Below, piece after piece: positions 8,013-15,234 of a stretch of DNA of 55,285 nt. Source of the stretch: JACDAN01 sp035697545. Its GTDB lineage: Bacteria > Actinomycetota > Thermoleophilia > Gaiellales > Gaiellaceae. The notes beneath the pieces were generated by a model, which saw only the letters and a program-made list of their open reading frames with translations, did not search any database and was not told the DNA's origin. The position numbers and the translations under genes are program-made. The stretch is from assembly GCA_035697545.1 (NCBI GenBank), contig DASSCT010000191.1, positions 1 to 55,285 on the forward strand, written 5' to 3'. The number at the start of each line of letters is the position of its first letter. The first letter of the stretch is position 1.

Positions 8013-8720
8013 GTGGGGAAGTTCCTACACACGTTCTTCAGCCCGCTCGACTTCCTCCGCGCGGTGCCTCAGGTCTGGGACGGCTTCCAGACCAACCTGA
8101 AGCTGATGGTGATCGCGGAGGCGCTCGTGCTCGTCTTCGCGCTCGCAGTTGCCGTCGTCCGCGGCCTGCCCGGCCGCGCGGCGCTCCCGTTCCGCGCCCT
8201 GGCAGTCGTCTACACGGACTTCTTTCGCGGCACGCCGCTCATCCTCGTCCTCTTCATGATCTTCGGCGGCCTGCCGGCGCTGAACCTCGCCGTGATCTCT
8301 GATCTCTCCTTCTTCACGTCCGGGGTCATCGCCCTGACGCTCGTCTACACCGCATATGTCACGGAGGTCTACCGGGCCGGCATCGAGTCGGTGCATCCCA
8401 GCCAGCGCATGGCCGCGCGCTCGCTCGGGCTCACCTACACGCAGACGCTGCGCCTGGTCATCCTGCCGCAGGCGATCAGGCGCGTCGTCCCGCCGCTCCT
8501 GAACGACTTCATCGGCCTGCAAAAGGACACCGCTCTCGTGACCGTCATCGGCGTGACCGAGGCAGTGGCCCAGGCGAACTTCTACGCGTCCGACTACTTC
8601 AACTACGCGGGACTGACCGTCGCGGCCGTGTTCTTCGTCATTCTCACGATCCCGCTCGCGCGCTTCACCGACAACCTGATCAGAGAGCGCGAGCGGCGGG
8701 AGCGCGCGCAAGCGGTGTGA
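8013..8720 (+). CDS. Amino-acid-type ABC transporter permease
   Basis: A 235-residue inner-membrane permease of the HisM/GlnP type with about five helices. FFRGTPLILVLF marks the conserved early region, and the EAA coupling loop reads QRMAARSLGLTYTQTLRLVILPQAIRRVVPPLLNDFIGLQKDTAL, which contacts the ATPase. A GTG start follows a GGAGGAGGAGG tract at 7996-8006. It lies 26 bases after the binding protein and its TGA overlaps the GTG of the ATPase, so the genes are translationally coupled. Only one permease is present, implying a homodimer unless another is encoded elsewhere. Confidence 0.93.
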   Translation: MGKFLHTFFSPLDFLRAVPQVWDGFQTNLKLMVIAEALVLVFALAVAVVRGLPGRAALPFRALAVVYTDFFRGTPLILVLFMIFGGLPALNLAVISDLSFFTSGVIALTLVYTAYVTEVYRAGIESVHPSQRMAARSLGLTYTQTLRLVILPQAIRRVVPPLLNDFIGLQKDTALVTVIGVTEAVAQANFYASDYFNYAGLTVAAVFFVILTIPLARFTDNLIRERERRERAQAV

Positions 8721-9475
8721 CGGCGCCGAACTCCCACTTCGTCACGCTCGAGAACGTCAGGAAGCGGTTCGAGGATCTCGAGGTCCTCCGTGGCATCAAC
8801 CTCACCGTCGACCTACACCAGGTCGTGTGCCTGATCGGCGCCTCGGGCTCGGGCAAGTCAACGCTGCTCCGCTGCATCAACCTGCTCGAGCGCGTCGACG
8901 AGGGAACGATCGTCGTCGACGGACAGACGATCACGGACGGGAAGGTCGACCTGAACGCGCTCCGCCGCAGCATCGGAATCGTGTTCCAGGCCTACAACCT
9001 CTTCCCGCACATGACCGTTCTGGACAACGTCACGCTCGCGCCGATCCACGCCCGCGGGCTGTCGAAGCAGAAGGCTCGTGCCAGGGCGCGCGAGCTGCTC
9101 GCCGAGATTGGCTTGGCCGACAAGGCCGAGGAGTTTCCGGACCGGCTCTCCGGAGGCCAGCAGCAGCGGGTCGCGATCGCCCGGGCGCTCGCGATGGACC
9201 CGAACCTCTTGCTCCTCGACGAGATCACGAGCGCGCTCGACCCGCAGCTGATCGGCGAGGTCCTCGAGCTCGTCCGCGGGCTCGCAGGCGTCGGGATGAC
9301 GATGGTCATCGCCACCCACGAGATGAGCTTCGCGCGCGAGGTTGCGGACAAGATCTGCTTCCTGGACGCCGGCGTCATCCTCGAGGAAGGGCCCGCCGAG
9401 CAGCTCTTCTCGGAGCCGCGGGAGGAGCGGACACGCGAGTTCCTCCGTCGCGTGATCGAGGCGGGGCGGTTTTAG
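8717..9475 (+). CDS. Amino-acid-type ABC transporter ATP-binding protein
   Basis: A 252-residue nucleotide-binding subunit of the GlnQ/HisP class that powers uptake. It has Walker A GASGSGKST, Q-loop VFQAYNLFPHMTVLDNV, signature LSGGQQQRVAIARAL, Walker B LLLLDEITSALDP and H-loop ATHEMSFAREV. In most family members the Walker B segment reads FDEPTSALDP; here it is LDEITSALDP, with the catalytic Glu kept. The GTG start overlaps the permease stop by 4 bases and its stop overlaps the next gene by 1 base. Confidence 0.95.
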   Translation: MTAPNSHFVTLENVRKRFEDLEVLRGINLTVDLHQVVCLIGASGSGKSTLLRCINLLERVDEGTIVVDGQTITDGKVDLNALRRSIGIVFQAYNLFPHMTVLDNVTLAPIHARGLSKQKARARARELLAEIGLADKAEEFPDRLSGGQQQRVAIARALAMDPNLLLLDEITSALDPQLIGEVLELVRGLAGVGMTMVIATHEMSFAREVADKICFLDAGVILEEGPAEQLFSEPREERTREFLRRVIEAGRF

Positions 9476-10050
9476 TGCTGGAGCGGCTCAAGGACGCGCG
9501 CAAGACTCCGCTTGCGGTGGCCGGGATCCTCGCGACGCCGCTCTTCTTCGTCGCCCTGATGGCGTTCTCGCTTCTGCTCGACAAACCGACAGTGGCCGCG
9601 AACGGAGAGCTCGGCGACCCCTCACCATCCACCGTGCGCACGATCTATCTGCTCTCGTTCGGCGTGTCCGCGGGCATCGTCCTCGTCGGCGTCCTCGCGC
9701 TCTTTATGCCCCGACTGGGCGTGTTCGTGCCGGCTCTCGCCGCGATCGCCGTGACGGTTGGCTTGCTCCTGCCGCTCGGAACCTGGGAGACAGATCACTC
9801 GGCCCGGTATCCCCAGGGCGTCGACCTCATTCCGATGAGCGATCCTGGTGACCTGATACTGCGTGGCGAGTGGGAGGAGAACGCCCACAAAGCGGCGCGG
9901 CAGATCGGTTTCTGGACGATCGCGATCGCGATCGCTGCGATGGCCATCTCCGCGGCGCTCGAGATCCGGCGAAGGCGCAAGCCGGCGCCGCCGCCCGTTC
10001 CGCCGCCGCCCGAGATCGCCGGCGGGGAGCCGACGATCGTGCAGCTTTAG
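9475..10050 (+). CDS. Unknown four-helix membrane protein of the ABC operon
   Basis: A 191-residue protein not assigned to a family. GTG 9475 shares its G with the TAG of the ATPase gene, so it is translationally coupled to the importer. Four hydrophobic segments are visible (about residues 12-36, 57-79, 80-102 and 145-167). A polar loop between helices 3 and 4 contains WETDHSARYPQGVDLIPMSDPGDLILRGEWEENAHKAARQ. The C-terminal tail is basic then Pro-rich (RRRRKPAPPPVPPPP). Tight coupling suggests a role in the same transport process, but this is inference from position alone. Confidence 0.75.
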   Translation: MLERLKDARKTPLAVAGILATPLFFVALMAFSLLLDKPTVAANGELGDPSPSTVRTIYLLSFGVSAGIVLVGVLALFMPRLGVFVPALAAIAVTVGLLLPLGTWETDHSARYPQGVDLIPMSDPGDLILRGEWEENAHKAARQIGFWTIAIAIAAMAISAALEIRRRRKPAPPPVPPPPEIAGGEPTIVQL

Positions 10051-11192
10051 CGACGCGGGAGCGGAACGACCAGGAAGAGGACGGCCAGCAGGAGCCCGAG
10101 GGCGCCCACCGCACCGAGCGAGATCCGCAGGTCGGCGACGTCGGCCAGCACGCCGACAACGGCGGGCCCGACGAGGAAGCCGAGATACATCAGCGTGGTC
10201 GTCGACCCGATCACCGTCGCCCGTTCGCTCCGGGCCGCGGCTCCGCCGGCGAGCCCCAGAATCGTCGGTGCCAGAACCGAGCAACCGGCGCCGGCGAACA
10301 CGATGCCGGCGAGCGCGGTCGCAGACGTCGGCGCGGCGGCGGCCACCGACGTCCCGGCTCCGGCGATCACGGATCCAGCCACGAGCAGCCTCCGCTCGGA
10401 CCAGCGCGCGAGCAACCGGTTTCCTGCGAGGCGTCCGGCCGCCATCGAAGCGGCGAAGAGCGCCGGACCGAGCGCGCTCACAGCGGCAGTGGCGTCGAGC
10501 GTCCGTTCGAGAAACACCGCGCCCCAGTTCTGCCAGGCGCTCTCGATCCAGAAGGCCAGCGCGCCGAGGCAGCCGAGCACCAGCACCCAGCCGGGGACAC
10601 GCTGAAAGAGGCGCGGCCGCTCGTGCGCCGGCGGAGGGGTCCAACCCGCCCGGCCGCCTGGACGAGCCGCGACCGCGGCGAGACCGATTACGAGTGCCGC
10701 AAGGAGAAACACGGCGGGCGCTCCAGCCCCTGCCCAGCGCAGCGCTCCAGTCGCGAGGCTGCCGACGAAGACCGCCGCCGAGAAGCTTGCGTGCGCGAGG
10801 TTCATGAGCGGCCGCCCGGAGGCGATCTCCTCCCGCACGGCGTCGGCATTGATCGCGACGTCCACTGCGCCCGAGGCGGCCCCGACAACGGCGAGCGCGA
10901 GCGAGAGTTGGAGCGGCGACGTCGCGAGGCCGGGGAAGACACCCGAAATGGCAAGCGCCCCGACCGTGATGGGAGTGAGCATCGGTCCGAAGCGATCCAT
11001 GAGGACGCCGGTCCCGCGCATGGACAGGAGCGCACCCACTCCCACGAGCAGGAGCGCGAAGCCCAGCTCCGCATCGCTCGCGCCGGAACGCCGCTGCACA
11101 GCTGGAAGCGCAGCCCCCCAGGCGCCCCAGTAGACGCCGAGAGCCGCGAAGCCGAGCAGGACTTTTTCCCGACCATCGACAGCCATCGCCAC
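10047..11192 (-). CDS. MFS transporter (YbjJ-like)
   Basis: A 381-residue major facilitator protein with about 12 helices. The N-terminal half has GVYWGAWGAALPAVQRRSG and the MFS loop equivalent RGTGVLMDRFGP; the segment AASGAVDVAINADAVREE and LMNLAHASFSAAVFVGSL resembles YbjJ/fucose-permease-like members, in which this N-x-x-H-x-x-F motif is conserved. It starts at GTG 11192, with ATG two codons in. It is convergent with the importer operon (4-base overlap) and divergent from the CADD-like gene. The substrate is not predictable. Confidence 0.88.
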   Translation of the reverse strand: MAMAVDGREKVLLGFAALGVYWGAWGAALPAVQRRSGASDAELGFALLLVGVGALLSMRGTGVLMDRFGPMLTPITVGALAISGVFPGLATSPLQLSLALAVVGAASGAVDVAINADAVREEIASGRPLMNLAHASFSAAVFVGSLATGALRWAGAGAPAVFLLAALVIGLAAVAARPGGRAGWTPPPAHERPRLFQRVPGWVLVLGCLGALAFWIESAWQNWGAVFLERTLDATAAVSALGPALFAASMAAGRLAGNRLLARWSERRLLVAGSVIAGAGTSVAAAAPTSATALAGIVFAGAGCSVLAPTILGLAGGAAARSERATVIGSTTTLMYLGFLVGPAVVGVLADVADLRISLGAVGALGLLLAVLFLVVPLPRR

Positions 11193-11233
11193 TAGGATCG
11201 CTTCAGAGCAAGCACCCGAGAGGAAGGACCCGC

Positions 11234-11830
11234 ATGAGCCTGATCGCCCGCCTCGACGAAGCCCGTCGCCGACGGAACATCCTCGAACACCCCTTCTACA
11301 CGCGCTGGGAGCGTGGTGAGCTCACCCGGCCGGAGCTCGCGGACTATGCCGCCGAGTACCGGCATGCCGTCGTCGCGCTCGCCGCGACAGCCGAGAGCGC
11401 CGCGCCGCTCGCCGGCTCGGAGCATGCGGCCGAGGAGCGTTCCCATGTCGAGCTGTGGGATGCGTTTGCCTGCACGCTCGACGCCGATCTCGAGCGAGCG
11501 CCACGGCCCGAGACCGAGCGCTGTGCAGCGGCGTGGACCGCCGCCGCGGATCCGCTCGAGGCGCTCGCCGTCCTCTATGCGATCGAAGCGGGCCAGCCCG
11601 AGGTCTCGACGACGAAGCTCGAGGGCCTCGTCGAGCATTACGGCTTCGAGCGCAGCGGCTCGGGCACCGCGTATTTCCGCATCCACGCCGAGCGCGACCA
11701 CGCGCACGCAGGGCACTCGCGGGAGCTCCTCGAACGGCACGCGTCGCACGCCGACGAGGATCGCCTGGTCGCCGCAGCCGAAGCCGCGCTCGAGGGCAAC
11801 TGGACGCTCCTGGACGGCGTCTCGACTTAG
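11234..11830 (+). CDS. CADD-like diiron protein, candidate p-aminobenzoate synthase
   Basis: A 198-residue all-helical protein of the TenA/PqqC-like heme-oxygenase fold. It matches the chlamydial CADD group: HPFYTRW (Y22), H71 in HVELWDAFA, E118 in YAIEAGQPEVSTTK with K128 ten residues later, and H151-D155-H158 in AYFRIHAERDHAHAGH. In CADD the equivalents are Y27, H88, E142, K152, H174, D178 and H181. CADD makes p-aminobenzoate for folate by consuming its own Tyr and Lys side chains. The position of the E81 ligand is blurred by a short gap (E63, E67 or E68). SD GAGAGGAAGGA precedes the ATG. No folate gene is adjacent. Confidence 0.8.
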   Translation: MSLIARLDEARRRRNILEHPFYTRWERGELTRPELADYAAEYRHAVVALAATAESAAPLAGSEHAAEERSHVELWDAFACTLDADLERAPRPETERCAAAWTAAADPLEALAVLYAIEAGQPEVSTTKLEGLVEHYGFERSGSGTAYFRIHAERDHAHAGHSRELLERHASHADEDRLVAAAEAALEGNWTLLDGVST

Positions 11831-11831
11831 G

Positions 11832-12888
11832 CTAAGCGCCGCGGCGGTCGCGGAATCCCGTGACCCGGGCGAGGTGGGCGAGCGCGAGCCCGCCCAGTAG
11901 AGCGCTGGCGAGAGCCAGGAGCCCGAGCACCGTCATGACGAACGGATCGTTGAACGGATCGTCGGGAGCCGCTTTCGCCAGGCGGTCGGACAGGCCCTTC
12001 GCGCTGCGCGCCACCGCTCCGGCTGCTTCGAACGGCGCCTTGACCCCTTCTTGACCGCGGAGGCGACTCCACCGCCGGAGTTGTCGTCGTCGCGAGCCGC
12101 GACCGCGCTGGGGTCGGTCGACGCGGAGGCGAGCTGGGCGACCGGCCCGCTCCAGACGCTCGCGCTTCGGGCCTTGCGGATCTGGTCCTTGGTGATCTTC
12201 CCTCGCGCGACGACGATCGGCACCGCCGCCGCATCCCTCGTCACGCCGCGGGCGCGAATGACGAGGCGGTAACCGCCCTCGGGAAGGGGACGACCCCGCA
12301 GCCGGCCGCGGAAGCGCACACGGTTCACGCCGGAGTGGGCGCGAACGTGACTTCGGCGCGCGCTCTTGCTACAGCGCGTCGGCTTTGCGCTCCCGGCGCT
12401 CCAGAGCTTCCCGTCGATCCCGTTCCAGAGCCTCCGGCTCCCTGGCTTCCACCTGTGGGAGACGACGTGGAGCCGCCCGTCGAGGTGCCCCCGGAAGTGC
12501 CCCCCGTCGAGGAAGGCGGTGGCGGTGGCGGCAAAAGCGCGGGCGGCGGTGGGAGCGCCGGTGGAGGCGGAGCCGGCGGCAGCACCGGTGGCGGTGGCGG
12601 TAGCGACGGCGGCGACGGGAGCGGTGGTGGAGGCGGGAGCGGCGGTGGGGGAAGCGGCGGTGGCGGGAGGGGCGGGGGTGGCGGGAGTGGAGGTGGCGGA
12701 CGTGGAGGTGGAGGCGGGAGCGGCGGCGGTGGAAGCGGCGGCGGTGGAAGCGGAGGCGGAGGCGGGAGCGGCGGAAGCTCCGCCTGTGCATTGGAGGCCG
12801 CAAAATGGGCGGCGATCGGGGATCCTGCCGGTAGTGCGACGAGGCAGGCGACGGCCGCCGTCGCCGAAGCGATGAGCGCGCGCATCAT
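11832..12888 (-). pseudogene. Frameshifted secreted Pro-rich surface protein with C-terminal membrane anchor
   Basis: The minus strand encodes one protein spread over three frames. It starts (ATG 12888; alternatives GTG 12894 or ATG 12927) with a signal peptide (MMRALIASATAAVACL, AASNAQA), continues into some 90 residues of LPPPP repeats and a Ser/Thr/Gly linker, then reaches a stop at 12325 in EVTFAPTPA. The next frame resumes as VNRVRFRGRLRGRPLPEGGY, a beta-rich domain, to KKG near 12050. The third frame continues VKAPFEAAGAV and ends with a transmembrane helix (VMTVLGLLALASALLGGL) and RDRRGA. Both junctions need one missing base; the second is at a GGGG run. This could be true decay or sequencing error. 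Confidence 0.6.
12510..12777. repeat. Low-complexity GGCGGTGGNAGC-type minisatellite
   Basis: Imperfect tandem units of 12 to 15 bases (GGCGGTGGCGGGAGC and variants) fill this stretch. On the minus strand they encode the LPPPP/RPPPP repeats of the Pro-rich surface protein; on the plus strand they give an apparent Gly-rich reading frame that lacks other coding support. Confidence 0.8.
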
Positions 12889-13046
12889 TGCTCTCACAAG
12901 GGAGATCGAGCGCTTGCGGTTACGCATTCCACGAGGCCGCAAGATCGGCGGCGCGGCGGCATCTCTCCTAGGTAGCCGGGGACCGACGTCCGGGCCCGCG
13001 CGGCCAGGTGCGGCATCGCACTGAGGCCCGGACGACCGCCCCCGGC

Positions 13047-13052
13047 TACTCT
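13047..13052 (+). promoter_or_regulatory. Leaderless-type -10 box before the Kelch gene
   Basis: TACTCT ends 6 bases before GTG 13059, so the predicted +1 coincides with the start codon. It supports this GTG, which also opens the signal peptide, over the in-frame codon at 13008. Confidence 0.5.
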
Positions 13053-13058
13053 CGCGGC

Positions 13059-13988
13059 GTGAGGCGAGCGCTCGCTTATGCGGTCCTGGCTGTCCTACTG
13101 GGAGGCGGCATGGCGAGCGCGGCTCCGCCGCGCTGGCGCTCGGCCGCGCCCGTTCCGGTTCCGCGGACCGAGGTGGCCGCGGCCCTCTTCGGCCGTGAGA
13201 TCGCCGTCGTCGGCGGGTTCCTCGCGAACGGTCAGAACTCGAGCCGCGTGGATGCTTACTCGCCGACGCGAAACCGCTGGCGGCGGCTTCCCAACCTGCC
13301 GGTGCGGGTCGACCACGCGATGGCGGCGGGCCGTGGCTCCGAGCTCTACGTTGTGGGCGGCTACGGGCCCGGCTCAGTTGCCCGAGCGACTGCGTTCGTC
13401 CTCCGTCGCGGACGCTGGAGCGCACTCCCGCCGCTTCCTGCTCCACGCGCTGCCGCCGGAGCGGCGATCGGCGCCAGAAAGCTCTACGTCGTGGGCGGCG
13501 TCGAAGCTCCGGGCCGACTCGCCCAGGATGGATTCGCGTACGACTTCCAAGATCGGCGATGGACGCTGATCGCAGGCCCGAGGCCGCGGGAGCACCTCGG
13601 TGCTGCGGCCCTCGGCGGAGTTGTCTACGCCGTGGCCGGGCGTACTACCGGCCTCGACTCGAACCTCGACATCGTCGAGGCCTACGACGCCGGCGTGAAC
13701 CGCTGGCGGGCGCTTCCGCGGGTGCCCGGCCGGCGCGGCGGCACAGCCGCCGCCGCCGTCGCCGGACGCCTCGTGTCGGCGGGCGGGGAGGAGCCCGGCG
13801 GGACGATCCGCACGGTTTTCGCGTACAACCCGGGCACGCGCCGCTGGAGCAGCCTGCCGAGCCTCCCCCGGCCTCGCCACGGGCTCGGCCTGGTCGGCTA
13901 CCGGGGCCGTGCCTACGCCCTTGCCGGTGGCCCGCAGCCGGGCCTGACGGTGAGCGGCTCGAACCAGGTGTTACATCTCAGGCCGTAG
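13059..13988 (+). CDS. Secreted Kelch-repeat beta-propeller protein
   Basis: A 309-residue exported protein. The signal peptide is VRRALAYAVLAVLLGGGMASA. The rest is about six Kelch blades, each with a double-Gly strand (VVGGFLANG, VVGGYGPGS, VVGGVEAPG, AVAGRTTGL, SAGGEEPGG, ALAGGPQPG) and a following tyrosine-to-tryptophan pair (YSPTRNRW, YDAGVNRW, YNPGTRRW). Such propellers bind proteins or glycans and some are oxidase-like, but no catalytic residues are evident. The start at GTG 13059 is supported by the TACTCT box. The gene diverges from the Pro-rich surface protein across a 170-base gap, so both could act at the cell surface. Confidence 0.88.
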   Translation: MRRALAYAVLAVLLGGGMASAAPPRWRSAAPVPVPRTEVAAALFGREIAVVGGFLANGQNSSRVDAYSPTRNRWRRLPNLPVRVDHAMAAGRGSELYVVGGYGPGSVARATAFVLRRGRWSALPPLPAPRAAAGAAIGARKLYVVGGVEAPGRLAQDGFAYDFQDRRWTLIAGPRPREHLGAAALGGVVYAVAGRTTGLDSNLDIVEAYDAGVNRWRALPRVPGRRGGTAAAAVAGRLVSAGGEEPGGTIRTVFAYNPGTRRWSSLPSLPRPRHGLGLVGYRGRAYALAGGPQPGLTVSGSNQVLHLRP

Positions 13989-14252
13989 GCCGGTCGCAAC
14001 CGTCCGACGGCCGTCGCGCTTGTAGACGACGTCGACCGAGTCGTGCTTGCGGTACGTGCCCGCGACGCCCAGGAAGATGCTGGTCCAGCGCATCGCGCCG
14101 AGCTTGCCTTCCTGCGCGAGTTTGCGGTTGAAGACGAGGGTGCGCCCCTGCACGCGATAGTTGCGCCCGGGCTCCTGCCGGACGCCGTTCACGAAGACCT
14201 CGAAGTCCTCGGGAACATCTGGCGGTAGCTCGACTCGCGCCCCCTCAGCCAT
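13971..14252 (-). CDS. Small conserved-looking protein of unknown function
   Basis: A 93-residue protein starting at ATG 14252. The sequence is well ordered rather than shadow-like: VELPPDVPEDFEVFVNGVRQ, a short hairpin-like GRNYRVQGRTLVFNRKLAQE, an amphipathic segment RWTSIFLGVAG, then TYRKHDSVDVVYKRDGRR. This reads as a small beta-rich fold in which a charged loop binds something extended; I do not recognise a named family. Its 3' end overlaps the convergent Kelch gene by 18 bases, and it diverges from coxB with a 46-base gap. The in-frame extension to 14462 runs antisense to coxB and is rejected. Confidence 0.65.
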   Translation of the reverse strand: MAEGARVELPPDVPEDFEVFVNGVRQEPGRNYRVQGRTLVFNRKLAQEGKLGAMRWTSIFLGVAGTYRKHDSVDVVYKRDGRRTVATGLRPEM

Positions 14253-14294
14253 GTGAGAGGCGTCTCGATGTGGTCGTGCGGGGAGCCACCCTCG

Positions 14295-14300
14295 TAGAAT
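14295..14300 (+). promoter_or_regulatory. Probable -10 box of the cytochrome oxidase operon
   Basis: TAGAAT overlaps ATG 14299 and ends 10 bases before GTG 14311. If this is the active box, transcription begins near 14307 and translation would start at GTG 14311 rather than ATG 14299. Confidence 0.4.
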
Positions 14301-15234
14301 GCCCGAGCCCGTGGCAACCGCCACCCTGCTCGCCGCCTCAGGCTTGACGCCCGTCAAGCCCGAATCTCCGAACGCGGAGCGGATCGCCGACCTGTTCTGG
14401 TTCGTCACCTTCTTCGCGATCGTGGTGTTCCTCGTGGTCGCGATTCCGCTGGTCGTCTTCATCGTCCGCTACAGGAGCCGGGGCCGTTCGCGGGGGGAGG
14501 AAGGGCCGCAGATCGTCGGCAACACAAACCTCGAGATCGCGTGGACGGCGGTGCCGGTGGTCATCCTGATCCTCATCGCGGGCTTCACGTTCTACAAGCT
14601 TCCGGGCCTCTCGCTCGAAGCCCCGAATGAGCTCGAGGTTCAGGTCGAGGGTCGCCAGTTCTATTGGCAGTACCGCTACCCGAACGGAGCAATCGCGATC
14701 GACAAGCTCGTGGCGCCGGCGGATCGCGTGGTCAGGCTGCATGTCACGGCCCCCGACTACGACGTCATCCACAGCTACTGGGTGCCGGCCCTCTTCGGGA
14801 AGATGGACGCGATCCCGGGCAGGACGAACGAGGTCGAGTTCAAGGGCAAGGTCGGGACGTACAAGGGGCAGTGCGCCGAGTTCTGCGGGCTTCAGCACGC
14901 GAGGATGCTGAACCAGATCCAGGTCATACCCTCCGAGCAGTTCGACACGTGGCTCACCGAGCAGGGCGCCGCTCAGACCGCGGGGAGGTCCGATCTGGGC
15001 GAGCAGGAGTTCACCGGCGTCTGCGCCAAGTGCCACGGGGACCGGGGTCAGGGAGACATCGGCCCCGCGTTCAGCGCCGCGACAGTGTCGAGCGCCCAAT
15101 CCGTCGAGCAGATCGTCCGCGAGGGGCGAAACAAGATGCCGCCCGTCGGTCGGGGCTGGAGCGACGAGCAGATGCAGGCGCTCACCGCTTACCTGCAGCA
15201 GCGATTCGCCCAGGGGAGCCCGCCGGGTGGCTAG
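14299..15234 (+). CDS. coxB: Cytochrome c oxidase subunit II with fused cytochrome c (caa3 type)
   Basis: A 311-residue membrane subunit that takes electrons from cytochrome c. Two transmembrane helices (about 30-60 and 75-100) precede the CuA cupredoxin domain, with H in VIHSYWVPALFGK and the CuA loop GQCAEFCGLQHARM. After about residue 225 comes a class I cytochrome c domain with CAKCHGD heme site and axial Met in KMPPVGRGWS. Such fusions define caa3 oxidases and remove the need for a soluble donor. ATG 14299 is used here; GTG 14311 is a strong alternative. The stop overlaps coxA by 8 bases. Confidence 0.95.
   Translation: MPEPVATATLLAASGLTPVKPESPNAERIADLFWFVTFFAIVVFLVVAIPLVVFIVRYRSRGRSRGEEGPQIVGNTNLEIAWTAVPVVILILIAGFTFYKLPGLSLEAPNELEVQVEGRQFYWQYRYPNGAIAIDKLVAPADRVVRLHVTAPDYDVIHSYWVPALFGKMDAIPGRTNEVEFKGKVGTYKGQCAEFCGLQHARMLNQIQVIPSEQFDTWLTEQGAAQTAGRSDLGEQEFTGVCAKCHGDRGQGDIGPAFSAATVSSAQSVEQIVREGRNKMPPVGRGWSDEQMQALTAYLQQRFAQGSPPGG

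Noticed and set aside
9917..9940. GCGATCGC runs as HIP1-like repeats
   Set aside because: They encode a hydrophobic IAIAIAA helix through repeated ATC GCG codons; no dispersed pattern was noticed.
12510..12777. Possible CRISPR-like repeats
   Set aside because: Units are short, contiguous and coding, with no spacers, leader or cas genes.
12335..13024. Long Gly-rich plus-strand reading frame (GGGGS-like)
   Set aside because: It is the mirror of the minus-strand Pro-rich protein. The minus strand has a signal peptide, a downstream domain and a membrane anchor; the plus frame has none of these.
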